Shown: piece by piece, positions 24,956 through 34,283 of the stretch
Position numbering within the stretch: the first letter of the stretch is position 1
Layout: the number at the start of each line of letters is the position of its first letter
Origin: Chryseobacterium sp. GVT01B
GTDB taxonomy: Bacteria; Bacteroidota; Bacteroidia; Flavobacteriales; Weeksellaceae
NCBI RefSeq assembly: GCF_019970045.1
Contig: NZ_JAHXYI010000006.1
Coordinates: 434,001-498,000, forward strand
DNA length: 64,000 nucleotides
Reading direction: 5' to 3'
The notes under the pieces: generated by a model
The model's input: only the letters and a program-made list of their open reading frames with translations
The model's database searches: none
Told to the model about the DNA's origin: nothing
Program-made: the position numbers and the translations under genes

Positions 24956-24984
24956 AGAGAGACTGCCCTAGGACAGTCTCTTAT
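24956..24984. terminator. terminator of the gnd-zwf-pgl operon
   Basis: AGAGACTG / CAGTCTCT arms around CCCTAGGA, itself nearly palindromic, with A- and T-rich flanks. It closes the minus-strand operon and could also stop read-through from the left. Confidence 0.8.
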
Positions 24985-25006
24985 TTTTAAAGGTCAGAAA
25001 AGTTTG

Positions 25007-25717
25007 TTATCCTTTTGCTTTTTCGTCAGTAAAAAAATGATACCCATCCTTTTTCTCAATAAGTTGTAATGGATATAATGATGGATTATACTCACCGTTC
25101 AGCACTTCATTCAATGCATGTTTTTTGGATTCGCCAAACGCTATTACCAGAATATTTTCAGCGTTATTGATTACAGGTGCAGTCAAAGTAATCCTGAACA
25201 TTTCCTGAGGTTTCAGATAATAGGCAGAAACCCATTTTTCTTTTTCATTTAAAACCTCTTCACCGGGAAATAAAGAAGCGGTATGACCATCGTCTCCCAT
25301 TCCTAAAAGGATAAAGTCAAAAACCCCTTCATTGCCAAGAACACTTCTGATCTGCTCTTCGTAAGTCTTTGCATAATCCTCAGGAGTTTTCCCTTCAGCA
25401 TACATAGGGAAAATATGGTTTTTATCAACAGGAACCTGGCTGAGAAGAGCTTCATCCGTCATTCTGAAGTTGCTTTTATCATCATGTAAAGGCACCCATC
25501 TTTCATCTACCCAGAAAAAGTAAACTTTATTCCATTCAATCTGCTCTGCATATTTCTGAGTCGCCAATAGTTTAAAAATAGCTTTGGGAGAAGATCCTCC
25601 ACTCAATGCAACTACAAAACGGTCATTTTTCTGAATAGATTTTTTTGAAAGGTCAACAAATGCATCTGCTGCCTCTTTGTACAGTTTTTCCAGATCGTCA
25701 AATACTGTAATATTCAT
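25007..25717 (-). CDS. pgl: 6-phosphogluconolactonase
   Basis: 236 residues, the usual length. VVALSGGSSPKAIFKLL near the N terminus, FFWVDERWVPLHDDKSN and ILLGMGDDGHTASLFPG are the hallmark motifs of the DevB/Pgl family. It hydrolyses 6-phosphogluconolactone to 6-phosphogluconate in the cytoplasm. Last gene of a three-gene operon with zwf and gnd, 27 bp after zwf, which confirms the assignment. Confidence 0.97.
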   Translation of the reverse strand: MNITVFDDLEKLYKEAADAFVDLSKKSIQKNDRFVVALSGGSSPKAIFKLLATQKYAEQIEWNKVYFFWVDERWVPLHDDKSNFRMTDEALLSQVPVDKNHIFPMYAEGKTPEDYAKTYEEQIRSVLGNEGVFDFILLGMGDDGHTASLFPGEEVLNEKEKWVSAYYLKPQEMFRITLTAPVINNAENILVIAFGESKKHALNEVLNGEYNPSLYPLQLIEKKDGYHFFTDEKAKG

Positions 25718-25744
25718 TTTTTGTCTGTTTAAATTTTATATTGT

Positions 25745-27226
25745 TTATACCCAGCTGTGTCCTTGTCTTTCCACCAAAGCATTAACATCTTCGGGTCCCC
25801 AGCTTCCTGCTTTATAATTCGGGAATGATAAATCTTTATTATTCTCCCAGGCTTCCTGTATTGTTGTAACCACATCCCAGGCTTCTTCCACCTGATCGGA
25901 ACGCATAAATAAGGTAAGGTCTCCTAAAAGAGCATCCTGCAGTAAGGTTTCATAAGCTTCCGGAGTATCATCCTGGCAGGCAAAATTATCAAAAATCATT
26001 TCTGCAGGCTTCAAATCCAAGGTCAGTCCCGGTTTTTTCGTCATAAACTGTAATCTGATATCCATCATCGGCTGAATATTAATAATCAACCTGTTAGCTG
26101 ATAAAAGATGCGGACTGTCTGAGAATGTGGAATGAGGAAGCGGTTTAAACTGAATGGTAATATAAGAATGCTTTTCTTTCATTTTCTTTCCTGTACGAAC
26201 GTAGAAAGGAACATCCTGCCATCTTTCGTTGTCCAGATAAAACTTTATCGCTGCAAAAGTTTCCGTATTGGAATCTCCAGCAATACCGCTCTCCTGGCGA
26301 TAGCCTTTCACATCTACCCCGTTTATTGTGCTTTTTCCGTATTGCCCTCTTACCGCATAATGATCAACCTGATCTGGAGAAATTCTGCGAATTGATTTCA
26401 GAACGTCAACTTTGCGGTCTCTTATTTCACCTGATTTCAAGGAAGCCGGCGGTTCCATAGCCACCATACACAGAATCTGCAACAAATGGTTCTGAATCAT
26501 ATCCCTCAAAGCTCCTGTCTGCTCATAAAAAGCACCTCTTGTTTCTACTCCTACTTCTTCCGCTACGGTAATCTGTACTGATTCTATATATTTATGATCC
26601 CATAAAGGTTCAAAAATAGAATTTCCGAATCTGAATGCCAATATATTTTGTACCGTTTCCTTGCCCAGATAATGATCAATACGATAGATCTGTTCTTCTT
26701 CAAATGTTTTTGCCAGAAGACTATTCAGTTCAATCGCCGACTGTTTATTGTGGCCAAAAGGCTTTTCAATAATAATACGGTCTTTTTTCGGATCGGAAGC
26801 TAAAGCTGTCGTTTTGATATGATTGGAAATGGTAGAAATGAAATTAGGTCCTATTGAAAGATAAAATAACCTGTTGGCTCTCATTCCGTAAACAGCATCA
26901 AAATCCTGCAATTTCTGCTGCAGATTCTGATAAGAACTTTCTTCATCCAATTGATGCTGGAAGTAAGTAATATGAGCCTGAAAACCTGCCCAGTCTTCGG
27001 AAGTCACTTTTTTTCTGGAAAAACTTTCCAGATTTTCTTTGATATAATTTCTAAAAAGTTCATCGGTATTTTCGGCTCTTCCCAATGCCACAATATTGAA
27101 GCCTTTGGGCATTCTGCCGTCGATGTATAAGTTATAAAATGCCGGAAAAAGTTTTCTTTTTGCCAGATCTCCTGTAGCACCAAAAATAACGATTGTTGTT
27201 GGCTGCAAGATTCTATTTTGATTCAT
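25745..27226 (-). CDS. zwf: glucose-6-phosphate 1-dehydrogenase
   Basis: 493 residues from the ATG at 27224-27226; an upstream extension would run into gnd. NAD(P)-binding GATGDLAKRKLFPAFYNLY at the N terminus, active site RIDHYLGKETVQN in the middle. It oxidises glucose 6-phosphate to 6-phosphogluconolactone with NADP as the first step of the oxidative pentose phosphate pathway. It starts 11 bp after the gnd stop codon and is followed by pgl, so all three enzymes are made together. Confidence 0.97.
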   Translation of the reverse strand: MNQNRILQPTTIVIFGATGDLAKRKLFPAFYNLYIDGRMPKGFNIVALGRAENTDELFRNYIKENLESFSRKKVTSEDWAGFQAHITYFQHQLDEESSYQNLQQKLQDFDAVYGMRANRLFYLSIGPNFISTISNHIKTTALASDPKKDRIIIEKPFGHNKQSAIELNSLLAKTFEEEQIYRIDHYLGKETVQNILAFRFGNSIFEPLWDHKYIESVQITVAEEVGVETRGAFYEQTGALRDMIQNHLLQILCMVAMEPPASLKSGEIRDRKVDVLKSIRRISPDQVDHYAVRGQYGKSTINGVDVKGYRQESGIAGDSNTETFAAIKFYLDNERWQDVPFYVRTGKKMKEKHSYITIQFKPLPHSTFSDSPHLLSANRLIINIQPMMDIRLQFMTKKPGLTLDLKPAEMIFDNFACQDDTPEAYETLLQDALLGDLTLFMRSDQVEEAWDVVTTIQEAWENNKDLSFPNYKAGSWGPEDVNALVERQGHSWV

Positions 27227-27237
27227 TTTTCCGAGTT

Positions 27238-28656
27238 TTAGTTGTTTGCAGTTTGCCAAGAAGTATGAAATACTCCTTCTCTGTCGGTACGCTGATAAGT
27301 ATGAGCTCCGAAATAATCACGTTGAGCCTGGATCAGATTCACAGGAAGAGATTCTGTTGTGTAGGCATCAAAATATCCCAAAGCTGTCTGGATTCCCAAA
27401 CTTGAAATGCCGTTTGCAGCAGCATATCCGGCTGTTTTTCTCAGGGCTTTGATTTTCGATTTTACCAATTCAGAAATGTCGTGATCAAGCAGAATATTAG
27501 AAAGATCAGGGTTTTGAGTATAGGCAGAATAGAATTTTTCCAGCAATACAGAGCGAATGATACATCCTCCTCTCCAGATTTTCACAACATCTTTCAATGG
27601 AATTTCAAAACCGTATTCCGCGGATGCCTTTACCAGTAAAGACAAACCTTGTGCATAGCTGATTAATGTTGAAAGAAAAAGAGCATCACCCACTTCCCTG
27701 ATAAACAATTCTGTATTTTCAGGCTTTATGATTTCTTTTTCAGTATATATTTTAGAAGCCTGAACTCTCTCCTCTTTATAAGCAGATAAAATTCTTGAAG
27801 TTACCGCAATATCAATGGTAGGAATAGAAACACCAATTTCCATGGCTTGCTCAGAAGTCCATTTTCCGGTTCCTTTTGCGCCAGCTTTATCTAAAATCTG
27901 ATCAACAAGATAATTTTCTGTGAATGAATCTTTCTGAGTAAAAATATCTCTGGTAATTTCAATAAGGAATGAATTCATTTCTCCATTATTCCAATCTCTG
28001 AAAACTTCATATAGCTGTTCATTATTCAGTCCGGCGCCTCTTTTAAGCAGATCATAAGCTTCACTGATAAGCTGCATAATGGCATATTCAATACCGTTGT
28101 GTACCATTTTCACGTAGTTCCCGGCAGATCCTTTCCCCATATATGCTGTACACGCTTCGTTGTCTACTTTTGCAGCAATAGCTTCAAGCATTGGCTTAAG
28201 AAGTTTGAAAGCTTCCAGGTCGCCTCCAGGCATTATACTCGGACCTCTTCTGGCTCCTTTTTCTCCTCCTGAAACTCCCATTCCCATAAAGTGCAGTTTT
28301 TTTGATGCCAGATCAGCAACACGTCGGTTGGTATCTTCAAAATAAGAGTTCCCTGCATCTATTACGATATCACCTTCATTCAAAAGCGGGGTAATGTTTT
28401 CCAGCACTGCATCTACAGGTTTTCCTGCAGGAACCATAAGAATAATTTTTCTTGGAACTTCTAATGCTGATACAAAATCTTCTAAAGAGCCTGTACCTTT
28501 TACATTCATTTCTGAAGTGGCACCGTTCTCTAATTCTTTTACTTTCTCCTGATCAAGGTCAAATCCTGCGATTGAAAATCCGTTGTCAGCAATATTGTAA
28601 AGAAGATTCCGTCCCATTACTCCAAGGCCAACTATTCCATAACTATATCTTTCCAT
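27238..28656 (-). CDS. gnd: 6-phosphogluconate dehydrogenase (decarboxylating)
   Basis: 472 residues, full length. NADP-binding GIVGLGVMGRNLLYNIADNG, substrate motif GVSGGEKGARRGPSIMPGG, catalytic-lysine region MVHNGIEYAIMQLI and C-terminal FGAHTYQRTD. It converts 6-phosphogluconate to ribulose 5-phosphate with NADPH formation. First gene of the operon gnd-zwf-pgl; gene order is the reverse of the metabolic order. No classic -7 box was found upstream. Confidence 0.97.
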   Translation of the reverse strand: MERYSYGIVGLGVMGRNLLYNIADNGFSIAGFDLDQEKVKELENGATSEMNVKGTGSLEDFVSALEVPRKIILMVPAGKPVDAVLENITPLLNEGDIVIDAGNSYFEDTNRRVADLASKKLHFMGMGVSGGEKGARRGPSIMPGGDLEAFKLLKPMLEAIAAKVDNEACTAYMGKGSAGNYVKMVHNGIEYAIMQLISEAYDLLKRGAGLNNEQLYEVFRDWNNGEMNSFLIEITRDIFTQKDSFTENYLVDQILDKAGAKGTGKWTSEQAMEIGVSIPTIDIAVTSRILSAYKEERVQASKIYTEKEIIKPENTELFIREVGDALFLSTLISYAQGLSLLVKASAEYGFEIPLKDVVKIWRGGCIIRSVLLEKFYSAYTQNPDLSNILLDHDISELVKSKIKALRKTAGYAAANGISSLGIQTALGYFDAYTTESLPVNLIQAQRDYFGAHTYQRTDREGVFHTSWQTANN

Positions 28657-28862
28657 TATATTGGTATTAATATGAATTTTTAATTACAGAGAATAAAATT
28701 ACGTAAATGCTTATAAGGAAAAAAATAAAGGAAGAAAAAAATTCATAAGACTTCTGTTTTCCCTTCATTTATAAGCCACTAATATTCACATTTTCACATG
28801 GTTTTCTTTTTATAGAATAAAATTCAATCATTATTATGGTAATGATCTATTAAAACAGTCTG

Positions 28863-28890
28863 TTTTTTGGTATAATTAAACTTATATTTG
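28863..28890 (+). promoter_or_regulatory. promoter of the gene at 28908
   Basis: TATATTTG at 28883-28890 with TTTTTTGG at 28863-28870 as the -33 region; the start codon is 17 nt downstream. Confidence 0.65.
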
Positions 28891-28907
28891 CCAAAATTTA
28901 TAAAGTA

Positions 28908-29267
28908 ATGAACTATAAACTTGAACTCAACACTCAGGAGCCTAATTCTAAAATCGTTTTTAATACCATCAAATTTGATTCGTTCAAGATTAATATAGTT
29001 GAAAGATATATCGGGTCAATGAAGGCTCGTCCTACATTATGTGAAGTTTTATTTAAAGTAAGAACTTTGGATGATGTAATTATCAACAGAAGAGATGGTA
29101 ATATAAGAGTAAAGATTAAAGGTGATGATTTTGAAACATATCAGAAATTATCCAGAGACCTGAATTCTTATGAGTACAAAAACAAATTGATCAACAGAAA
29201 AGAGGTAGAAGAAAATTATGTTCATTTCATCCTGAGTTTAGTGATCACAAATTACCAGCTTAATTAA
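28908..29267 (+). CDS. conserved-looking hypothetical protein
   Basis: 119 residues, soluble, no signal peptide. I do not recognise a family. The middle VRTLDDVIINRRDGNIRVKI is strand-rich and the C-terminal third is helical (EVEENYVHFILSLVITN). It has its own near-consensus promoter and terminator, so it is expressed as a single-gene unit. Confidence 0.7.
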   Translation: MNYKLELNTQEPNSKIVFNTIKFDSFKINIVERYIGSMKARPTLCEVLFKVRTLDDVIINRRDGNIRVKIKGDDFETYQKLSRDLNSYEYKNKLINRKEVEENYVHFILSLVITNYQLN

Positions 29268-29279
29268 GCTGTTCTGAGG

Positions 29280-29313
29280 ATTGTCTCTCTATGTTTGTGG
29301 AGAGACAATTTTC
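29280..29313 (+). terminator. terminator of the hypothetical gene at 28908
   Basis: Perfect 10-bp stem ATTGTCTCTC / GAGAGACAAT with a 10-nt loop, then TTTTC. Confidence 0.85.
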
Positions 29314-29435
29314 AAAAAAATATACTGCATAAGAAGCAGAGAGATTTATTATTCCTAAAACTGTAAAACTACCCGGAAAAAGATTATTTGTTTTTCAGCA
29401 CTTTTGACCTGAAATACATTTAGGAAAATTAAGGT

Positions 29436-30191
29436 TTAAATCAAATTATTCGTAATTACGTAGGAGATTGCTTCGATAATATTTTTCACGCCAATTCTTT
29501 CGAATAATTTACTTCTGTGAAATTTTATGGTGCTGGGTGATACAAACAATTGTTCTGCAATTTCTTCTATTTTTAATCCTTGAAGATAAAGTCTTATAAT
29601 TTCAATTTCCCTTGTTTTTAAGGTGATTTTACATTCTTCTGTCCATTTTCCTGTAAAGAGATTATATTTCCAATACGTTTCTGAGATATTGGATATGATC
29701 CGGATATTTCCTGCAGTCCGATTAAGGGAATAGGATACTACACAGGCTATTTTAGAAATTTCGCCATCATTATTAAGTTCTATAGGCGTAATTCTTTGAT
29801 TGACAAGCACATCTATACTATTTTCATTTTTAAGATGGAAATCATAAGTAATGGTGTGTACCTTTTTCTCTTCAGGTGAAAGACATTCAAAGAATTTAAG
29901 GCCAGTAGTTCTCACTCTTCGTAGTATTTCAAGATCTTCTTTCTTGGCATATTTCCGAAAAAAATTATAACCCATTTTTTCAACCTCAGCAGCCCGAAAG
30001 CCTGAGAAAAGAAGTGGATTCCCTGAAATAAATTCTAGTTTTCTGGTATTAAGATCTTCAATATAAACAGAACCCATACTGGTTCCCAATACTGCTTTGA
30101 GCACATTAAAATATTCGTTTGTACTCTCTTTTTCAAAAATTGTTGCACCAGACGTGTTCCCGGGATACAATAAATTTATTTTATCACTCAT
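29436..30191 (-). CDS. PAS-like sensor with LuxR-type DNA-binding domain
   Basis: 251 residues. The start chosen is MSDKINLLYPGN at 30189-30191, because a perfect minus-strand -7 box (TATGTTTG, 30245-30252) lies inside the longer open frame and would place the transcript start after the upstream ATGs. Residues 20-165 look like a PAS-type domain (LNTRKLEFISGN, VNQRITPIELNNDGEISKI). The C terminus is a LuxR/GerE helix-turn-helix: LKTREIEIIRLYLQGLKIEE, then SPSTIKFHRSKLFERI. A single-protein signal-response regulator; the signal is unknown. Confidence 0.8.
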   Translation of the reverse strand: MSDKINLLYPGNTSGATIFEKESTNEYFNVLKAVLGTSMGSVYIEDLNTRKLEFISGNPLLFSGFRAAEVEKMGYNFFRKYAKKEDLEILRRVRTTGLKFFECLSPEEKKVHTITYDFHLKNENSIDVLVNQRITPIELNNDGEISKIACVVSYSLNRTAGNIRIISNISETYWKYNLFTGKWTEECKITLKTREIEIIRLYLQGLKIEEIAEQLFVSPSTIKFHRSKLFERIGVKNIIEAISYVITNNLI

Positions 30192-30244
30192 ATTCTTGAC
30201 ATAATAATAAGGGTGAAAAACTATTTTTCTATTGATTACTTTTG

Positions 30245-30252
30245 CAAACATA
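30245..30252 (-). promoter_or_regulatory. -7 box of the PAS-LuxR gene
   Basis: CAAACATA on the plus strand reads TATGTTTG on the minus strand, 54 nt upstream of the chosen start codon. Confidence 0.6.
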
Positions 30253-30884
30253 TTCATAATTAATTTAAATAAAAAAAACATCAAAAATTAATTATAATTA
30301 AATGTAAGTTTGCAAAACATTTATTTTAACAACAAAAAACACATAAAATTAACTAATTTTAATAAATATTTAATATTTAAAAAGAAACTTTTATGTATTA
30401 TGCATGTAAAGAAACAGGATTAAGTTTAAAAAATCAAAAAAAAATTTTTATTATTAAAAAAAAAATTGAATATTCTCTTTACTAAAGCACTTCAACAAAA
30501 GTTTATTTCAAATTAATTCATTAAACTTTGATTTAAAAACTATACAAAAGTATAGCCATTTTATATTTTAATTAAATTATTTTTACCCTAAACATAAAAT
30601 AGAGATTAATCTAAGAAATATATAAGAATGAAGAAATCTAGACCTATTAAAAACTACTTAACTAATGGGCTTATAAGCGGATGTTTTATATCAAACCAAC
30701 ACTAATTTACCTTTGAAGACATTCCATCAATTTTATATCCTGTTATTTCTCTGTTAATCTATTGATTACTTTTTTGATAGAAAATAACACATTGAAACAT
30801 ATAATTCATAAAAAATTAATAAAGTAATCATAATCATTTTTTAAAAAAGAATTCGTAATTTTTAGATTCAAAATTCAGCAATGC
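30253..30884. other. very AT-rich intergenic region with promoter candidates
   Basis: About 630 bp with long A and T runs and no convincing ORF. Plus-strand -7 candidates are TAAGTTTG (30305-30312) and TACCTTTG (30708-30715); the latter would give a leader of about 165 nt for the large surface-protein gene. No hairpin terminator or repeat was recognised. Confidence 0.5.
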
Positions 30885-33707
30885 ATGAAAAGTTTTATAT
30901 TTAGTTTATTGTTCCTGATATTGAGCTTACCTCTTTTGGCTCAAAGAGACACAGATCATTGGTTTGCACCTTATTATGCCTCTGTAAATTATACACAGGC
31001 ACTATATCTTTCTACCGATTCTGTAACTCCTTTTGTTGTTACAATTAACAGTAATAACGTCCCGATTGGTAATGTAACCATCAGCAAAGGGGCTCCTCAG
31101 ATTTTTGTGGTACCGGCTGAAATTATAGCTGCTAATGTTAAATCAGATGCCTTTACCACTATCAATAAAGGTTTATATGTACAAGGAACCAAGCCATTCT
31201 ACTGTTCATTAAGAATGGTAAGTAATACTACACACGCTGAAATTCTAACAAGTAAGGGAAAAGCCGGGATCGGTAAAGAGTTTTATGTAGCCGGAACTCC
31301 TAGTACCGCATCATCATCTTTATATAACTTCACTGCAGGTATATTGGCAACAGAAAATAATACAGTTATCACTACTACATGGAACTCAAATGTCACATTT
31401 TTTGGAGGAATACCAGCAACCCACTCGCAAACAATTACTCTTAACAAAGGACAATCTTTTATTTTTGCAGGAGGTCCGGGAGTGGGAGGTCAAAATATAT
31501 CGGCTTTTATTGGAGCTAAAATTGTTTCCGATAAACCGATTACACTTACCAACGGAAATGTCAATGGAAATTTTGGAAGTAATACTAGTATGGGATCAGA
31601 TGCGATTCTTGATCAGGCCGTACCTACGGATAGACTGGGAAGCACTTTTGCTATGGTAAGAACCAGATCTACCAATGCCGATCTGGAAGGTGGCATCATT
31701 GTAGGAACAGAGAACAATACCCAAATATTCATAAATGGTTCCAACACTCCTATTGCGACCATCAACAGTGGGGAATTTTACAGAGTTTCAGGAAGCAACT
31801 ATGTTCAGCAGGGAAATTCCGGGCACTTTAATATGTTTATTACGACTTCAAAAAATGTCTATTTATATCAGCTGGTTTCTGTGAATAACAGCAGTGCAAC
31901 CTGTGGTTTCAATTATATCCCGCCATTGAACTGTTTTTTACCTCGAAAAATTGAAGAAATCGGGAAAATAAATGAAATGCCAACAGGGCCAGGAGTAACA
32001 AGTACTGTCCCAACCGGAGCTGTTGTAAAGCTGAATATTTTAACGGAAACCGGAGCTAATGTAACGGTAAACGGAAATACTCCCACCACTGCAGAAGGAC
32101 CTTTCGCATTGACAGGAAATAGCGGCTGGGTAACATATGCTATACCATCTATCACAGGAAATGTAACGGTGGTTTCTGACAAAGCTGTAACAGCTGGTAT
32201 TAACGGTGGTTACAGTACATCCGGATACGGAGGTTATTTTGCCGGTTTCTCTTCTATCCCGCTGATTTCAAAAAAAACAGGAGATTGTATTCCGGGTATT
32301 GTACTGGAAGTAAATGACAGCTACGACACTTACCAATGGTTCCTGAACGGAAACCCTATTCCCGGAGCCAATACCAACACTCATGCTCCGTTGGTTTCAG
32401 GAAATTATACAGTGAAAATTTCAGTAAGTACATGTACACCGGCAACTACCCCGGTTTATAAAGTATATACATGCCTTGTGGAATCTGCAAAAGCGATTAC
32501 TGTTTGTGAAGGACAACAGGCTATCGTACCAGAATTTACCAATTCTACCCAAACTTATGTTCCAAGTACGGTGACTATCATTACTCCTCCGGCAAACGGT
32601 ACAGCTACCATTGATGCAGCAGGAGTTATTAACTATGTTCCCAACTTCGGTTATTTGGGTACTGATACTATTGTTTATAAGTTTTGTGGAAACGACCCGG
32701 ATTTTACAGATTGTGAGCAGGTAACTGTAACATTAACGGTTTCTGAAAGCCCAATCGTCAAAGATGCAGCCTTAAGATCATGTTTCCAGCCATCTGATCC
32801 GGTGCTTGGAGTATTTAATTTAACAACAGCTGGAGTTAATATACAACCGGGAACAATTAAGAAGTATTATCCGTCTCCTACTGATGCGCATAACGGGACA
32901 AATGAAATTCTGAATCCAGCCAATTACATTGCTCCTAACGGTGTGGTTTACATCAAGGTAAGCAATACCGACGGATGTTACAAAATTGCAGAAGTAACCC
33001 TTACTGTTATTCCTCCTACCTACTCAGAAGTATTAAAGGATAAAATTATCTGTATGGAAAATACGACAACATTAGATGCAGGACCAGGCTATACATCTTA
33101 TGAATGGAGTACGGGAGCAACAACACAATCCATCAAGAATGTAGGGGTTGGAGCCTATTGGGTAGATCTGAAAACCAGAGAATGCACCACCAGACAAACA
33201 GTGAAAGTATACGCTTCTGAAAATCCTGTTATTTCAGATATTGCTATTAACAATAATACGGTTACTTTAAACGTAATTGCAGGAACAGCACCTTATCAGT
33301 ATTCGATGGACAATATCAACTGGCAGGATGAAAATATATTTACCAATATATCTCGTGGAAGCCATACTTTCTATGTAAGGGATTCATACAAATGTGTTCC
33401 TCTACAGGTAGAAATTACGGTTCCTAATCTGATCAATGTTATCACTCCTAACGGTGACGGAATCAACGACGTCCTTGATTATTCTGCTTTGGCAAATAAA
33501 AATAATTTCACCTTCAGCATCTATGACAGATATGGAAGTAAGCTTCATGTAGGAAATAAATTAAACGGATTTAAATGGGACGGAGCCACGGATGGTAAAA
33601 AGGTACCTACCGGAACCTACTGGTTTGATATGGGCTGGAATGAGAATAATACAAAACAAACTCCAATAAAATACACGGGATGGGTTGTAGTAAAAAACAG
33701 GAATTAG
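30885..33707 (+). CDS. T9SS-exported surface protein with IgGFc-binding-like region and type B sorting domain
   Basis: 940 residues. Signal peptide MKSFIFSLLFLILSLPLLAQ, then a 450-residue region (DTDHWFAPYYAS ... FYVAGTPSTASSS) of the type annotated IgGFc-binding in Bacteroidetes. Ig-like/cadherin-like repeats follow at about 550-800 (GTDTIVYKFCGNDPDFTDCE). The C-terminal 85 residues, NVITPNGDGINDVLDYSALA to GWVVVKNRN, are a T9SS type B (gliding-motility-type) sorting domain. It is therefore exported across the outer membrane and probably stays at the cell surface, perhaps in adhesion. The small secreted protein at 33758 follows on the same strand. Confidence 0.88.
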   Translation: MKSFIFSLLFLILSLPLLAQRDTDHWFAPYYASVNYTQALYLSTDSVTPFVVTINSNNVPIGNVTISKGAPQIFVVPAEIIAANVKSDAFTTINKGLYVQGTKPFYCSLRMVSNTTHAEILTSKGKAGIGKEFYVAGTPSTASSSLYNFTAGILATENNTVITTTWNSNVTFFGGIPATHSQTITLNKGQSFIFAGGPGVGGQNISAFIGAKIVSDKPITLTNGNVNGNFGSNTSMGSDAILDQAVPTDRLGSTFAMVRTRSTNADLEGGIIVGTENNTQIFINGSNTPIATINSGEFYRVSGSNYVQQGNSGHFNMFITTSKNVYLYQLVSVNNSSATCGFNYIPPLNCFLPRKIEEIGKINEMPTGPGVTSTVPTGAVVKLNILTETGANVTVNGNTPTTAEGPFALTGNSGWVTYAIPSITGNVTVVSDKAVTAGINGGYSTSGYGGYFAGFSSIPLISKKTGDCIPGIVLEVNDSYDTYQWFLNGNPIPGANTNTHAPLVSGNYTVKISVSTCTPATTPVYKVYTCLVESAKAITVCEGQQAIVPEFTNSTQTYVPSTVTIITPPANGTATIDAAGVINYVPNFGYLGTDTIVYKFCGNDPDFTDCEQVTVTLTVSESPIVKDAALRSCFQPSDPVLGVFNLTTAGVNIQPGTIKKYYPSPTDAHNGTNEILNPANYIAPNGVVYIKVSNTDGCYKIAEVTLTVIPPTYSEVLKDKIICMENTTTLDAGPGYTSYEWSTGATTQSIKNVGVGAYWVDLKTRECTTRQTVKVYASENPVISDIAINNNTVTLNVIAGTAPYQYSMDNINWQDENIFTNISRGSHTFYVRDSYKCVPLQVEITVPNLINVITPNGDGINDVLDYSALANKNNFTFSIYDRYGSKLHVGNKLNGFKWDGATDGKKVPTGTYWFDMGWNENNTKQTPIKYTGWVVVKNRN

Positions 33708-33757
33708 TTCCAACCTTGCACAGTAAATCATTGGACATTTAAACCTCTATTTTTATT

Positions 33758-34195
33758 ATGAAAAAGTTATTATATATATTCTTAATCATCACTTCAGGCT
33801 TACTTTGGGGCCAGAAAAACAGCAACGTTCAATTTGCGGTTTACAATGATGCCATAGGAACTGCCAAGATGTTTGATCTTTATAAAAACAGTATTGAAAA
33901 AGTAAACGTTTATAAAACCAAGGCCAGCCTGCCTTCTCATTTAAAGAAATTCGATTACCTTGCTGACAACGGCTTAATAGAGATCAAGTTTAAAAAAAAT
34001 GAAGGCTATCCTGACAGTTTATCATTGGAAATGCTTAATGAGCAGAGCAATCTTCCTAAAGACAGCCCCGTGTTTATTGAAGGATATCAGTTTAATGACA
34101 CCTCTATCAGGGTCTACAGTGAAATGATCATCAACATTGAACTTGCAGATTTTAATGGACAAAAGTGCATCCATATTTCCACCATAAAAAATTAA
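33758..34195 (+). CDS. small secreted hypothetical protein
   Basis: 145 residues with signal peptide MKKLLYIFLIITSGLLWGQ. No known domain recognised; the mature part is mixed alpha/beta with one cysteine near the end. It lies 50 bp after the T9SS type B surface protein on the same strand and ends before a terminator, so the two are probably co-transcribed and may act together at the surface. Confidence 0.75.
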   Translation: MKKLLYIFLIITSGLLWGQKNSNVQFAVYNDAIGTAKMFDLYKNSIEKVNVYKTKASLPSHLKKFDYLADNGLIEIKFKKNEGYPDSLSLEMLNEQSNLPKDSPVFIEGYQFNDTSIRVYSEMIINIELADFNGQKCIHISTIKN

Positions 34196-34228
34196 TGACT
34201 GGCATCAACAGAGTGTTAATTTAAAAAC

Positions 34229-34268
34229 AAGAGGCTATTTCCTAAGTGAAACAGTCTCTTTTATTTTT
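34229..34268. terminator. terminator between the small secreted protein and TPR-HTH copy A
   Basis: AAGAG-G-CT-A-TTTC and GAAA-C-AG-T-CTCTT arms with two mismatches and a short loop, followed by TTTTATTTTT. It lies between convergent genes. Confidence 0.65.
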
Positions 34269-34283
34269 AATATCTGTTATTCT

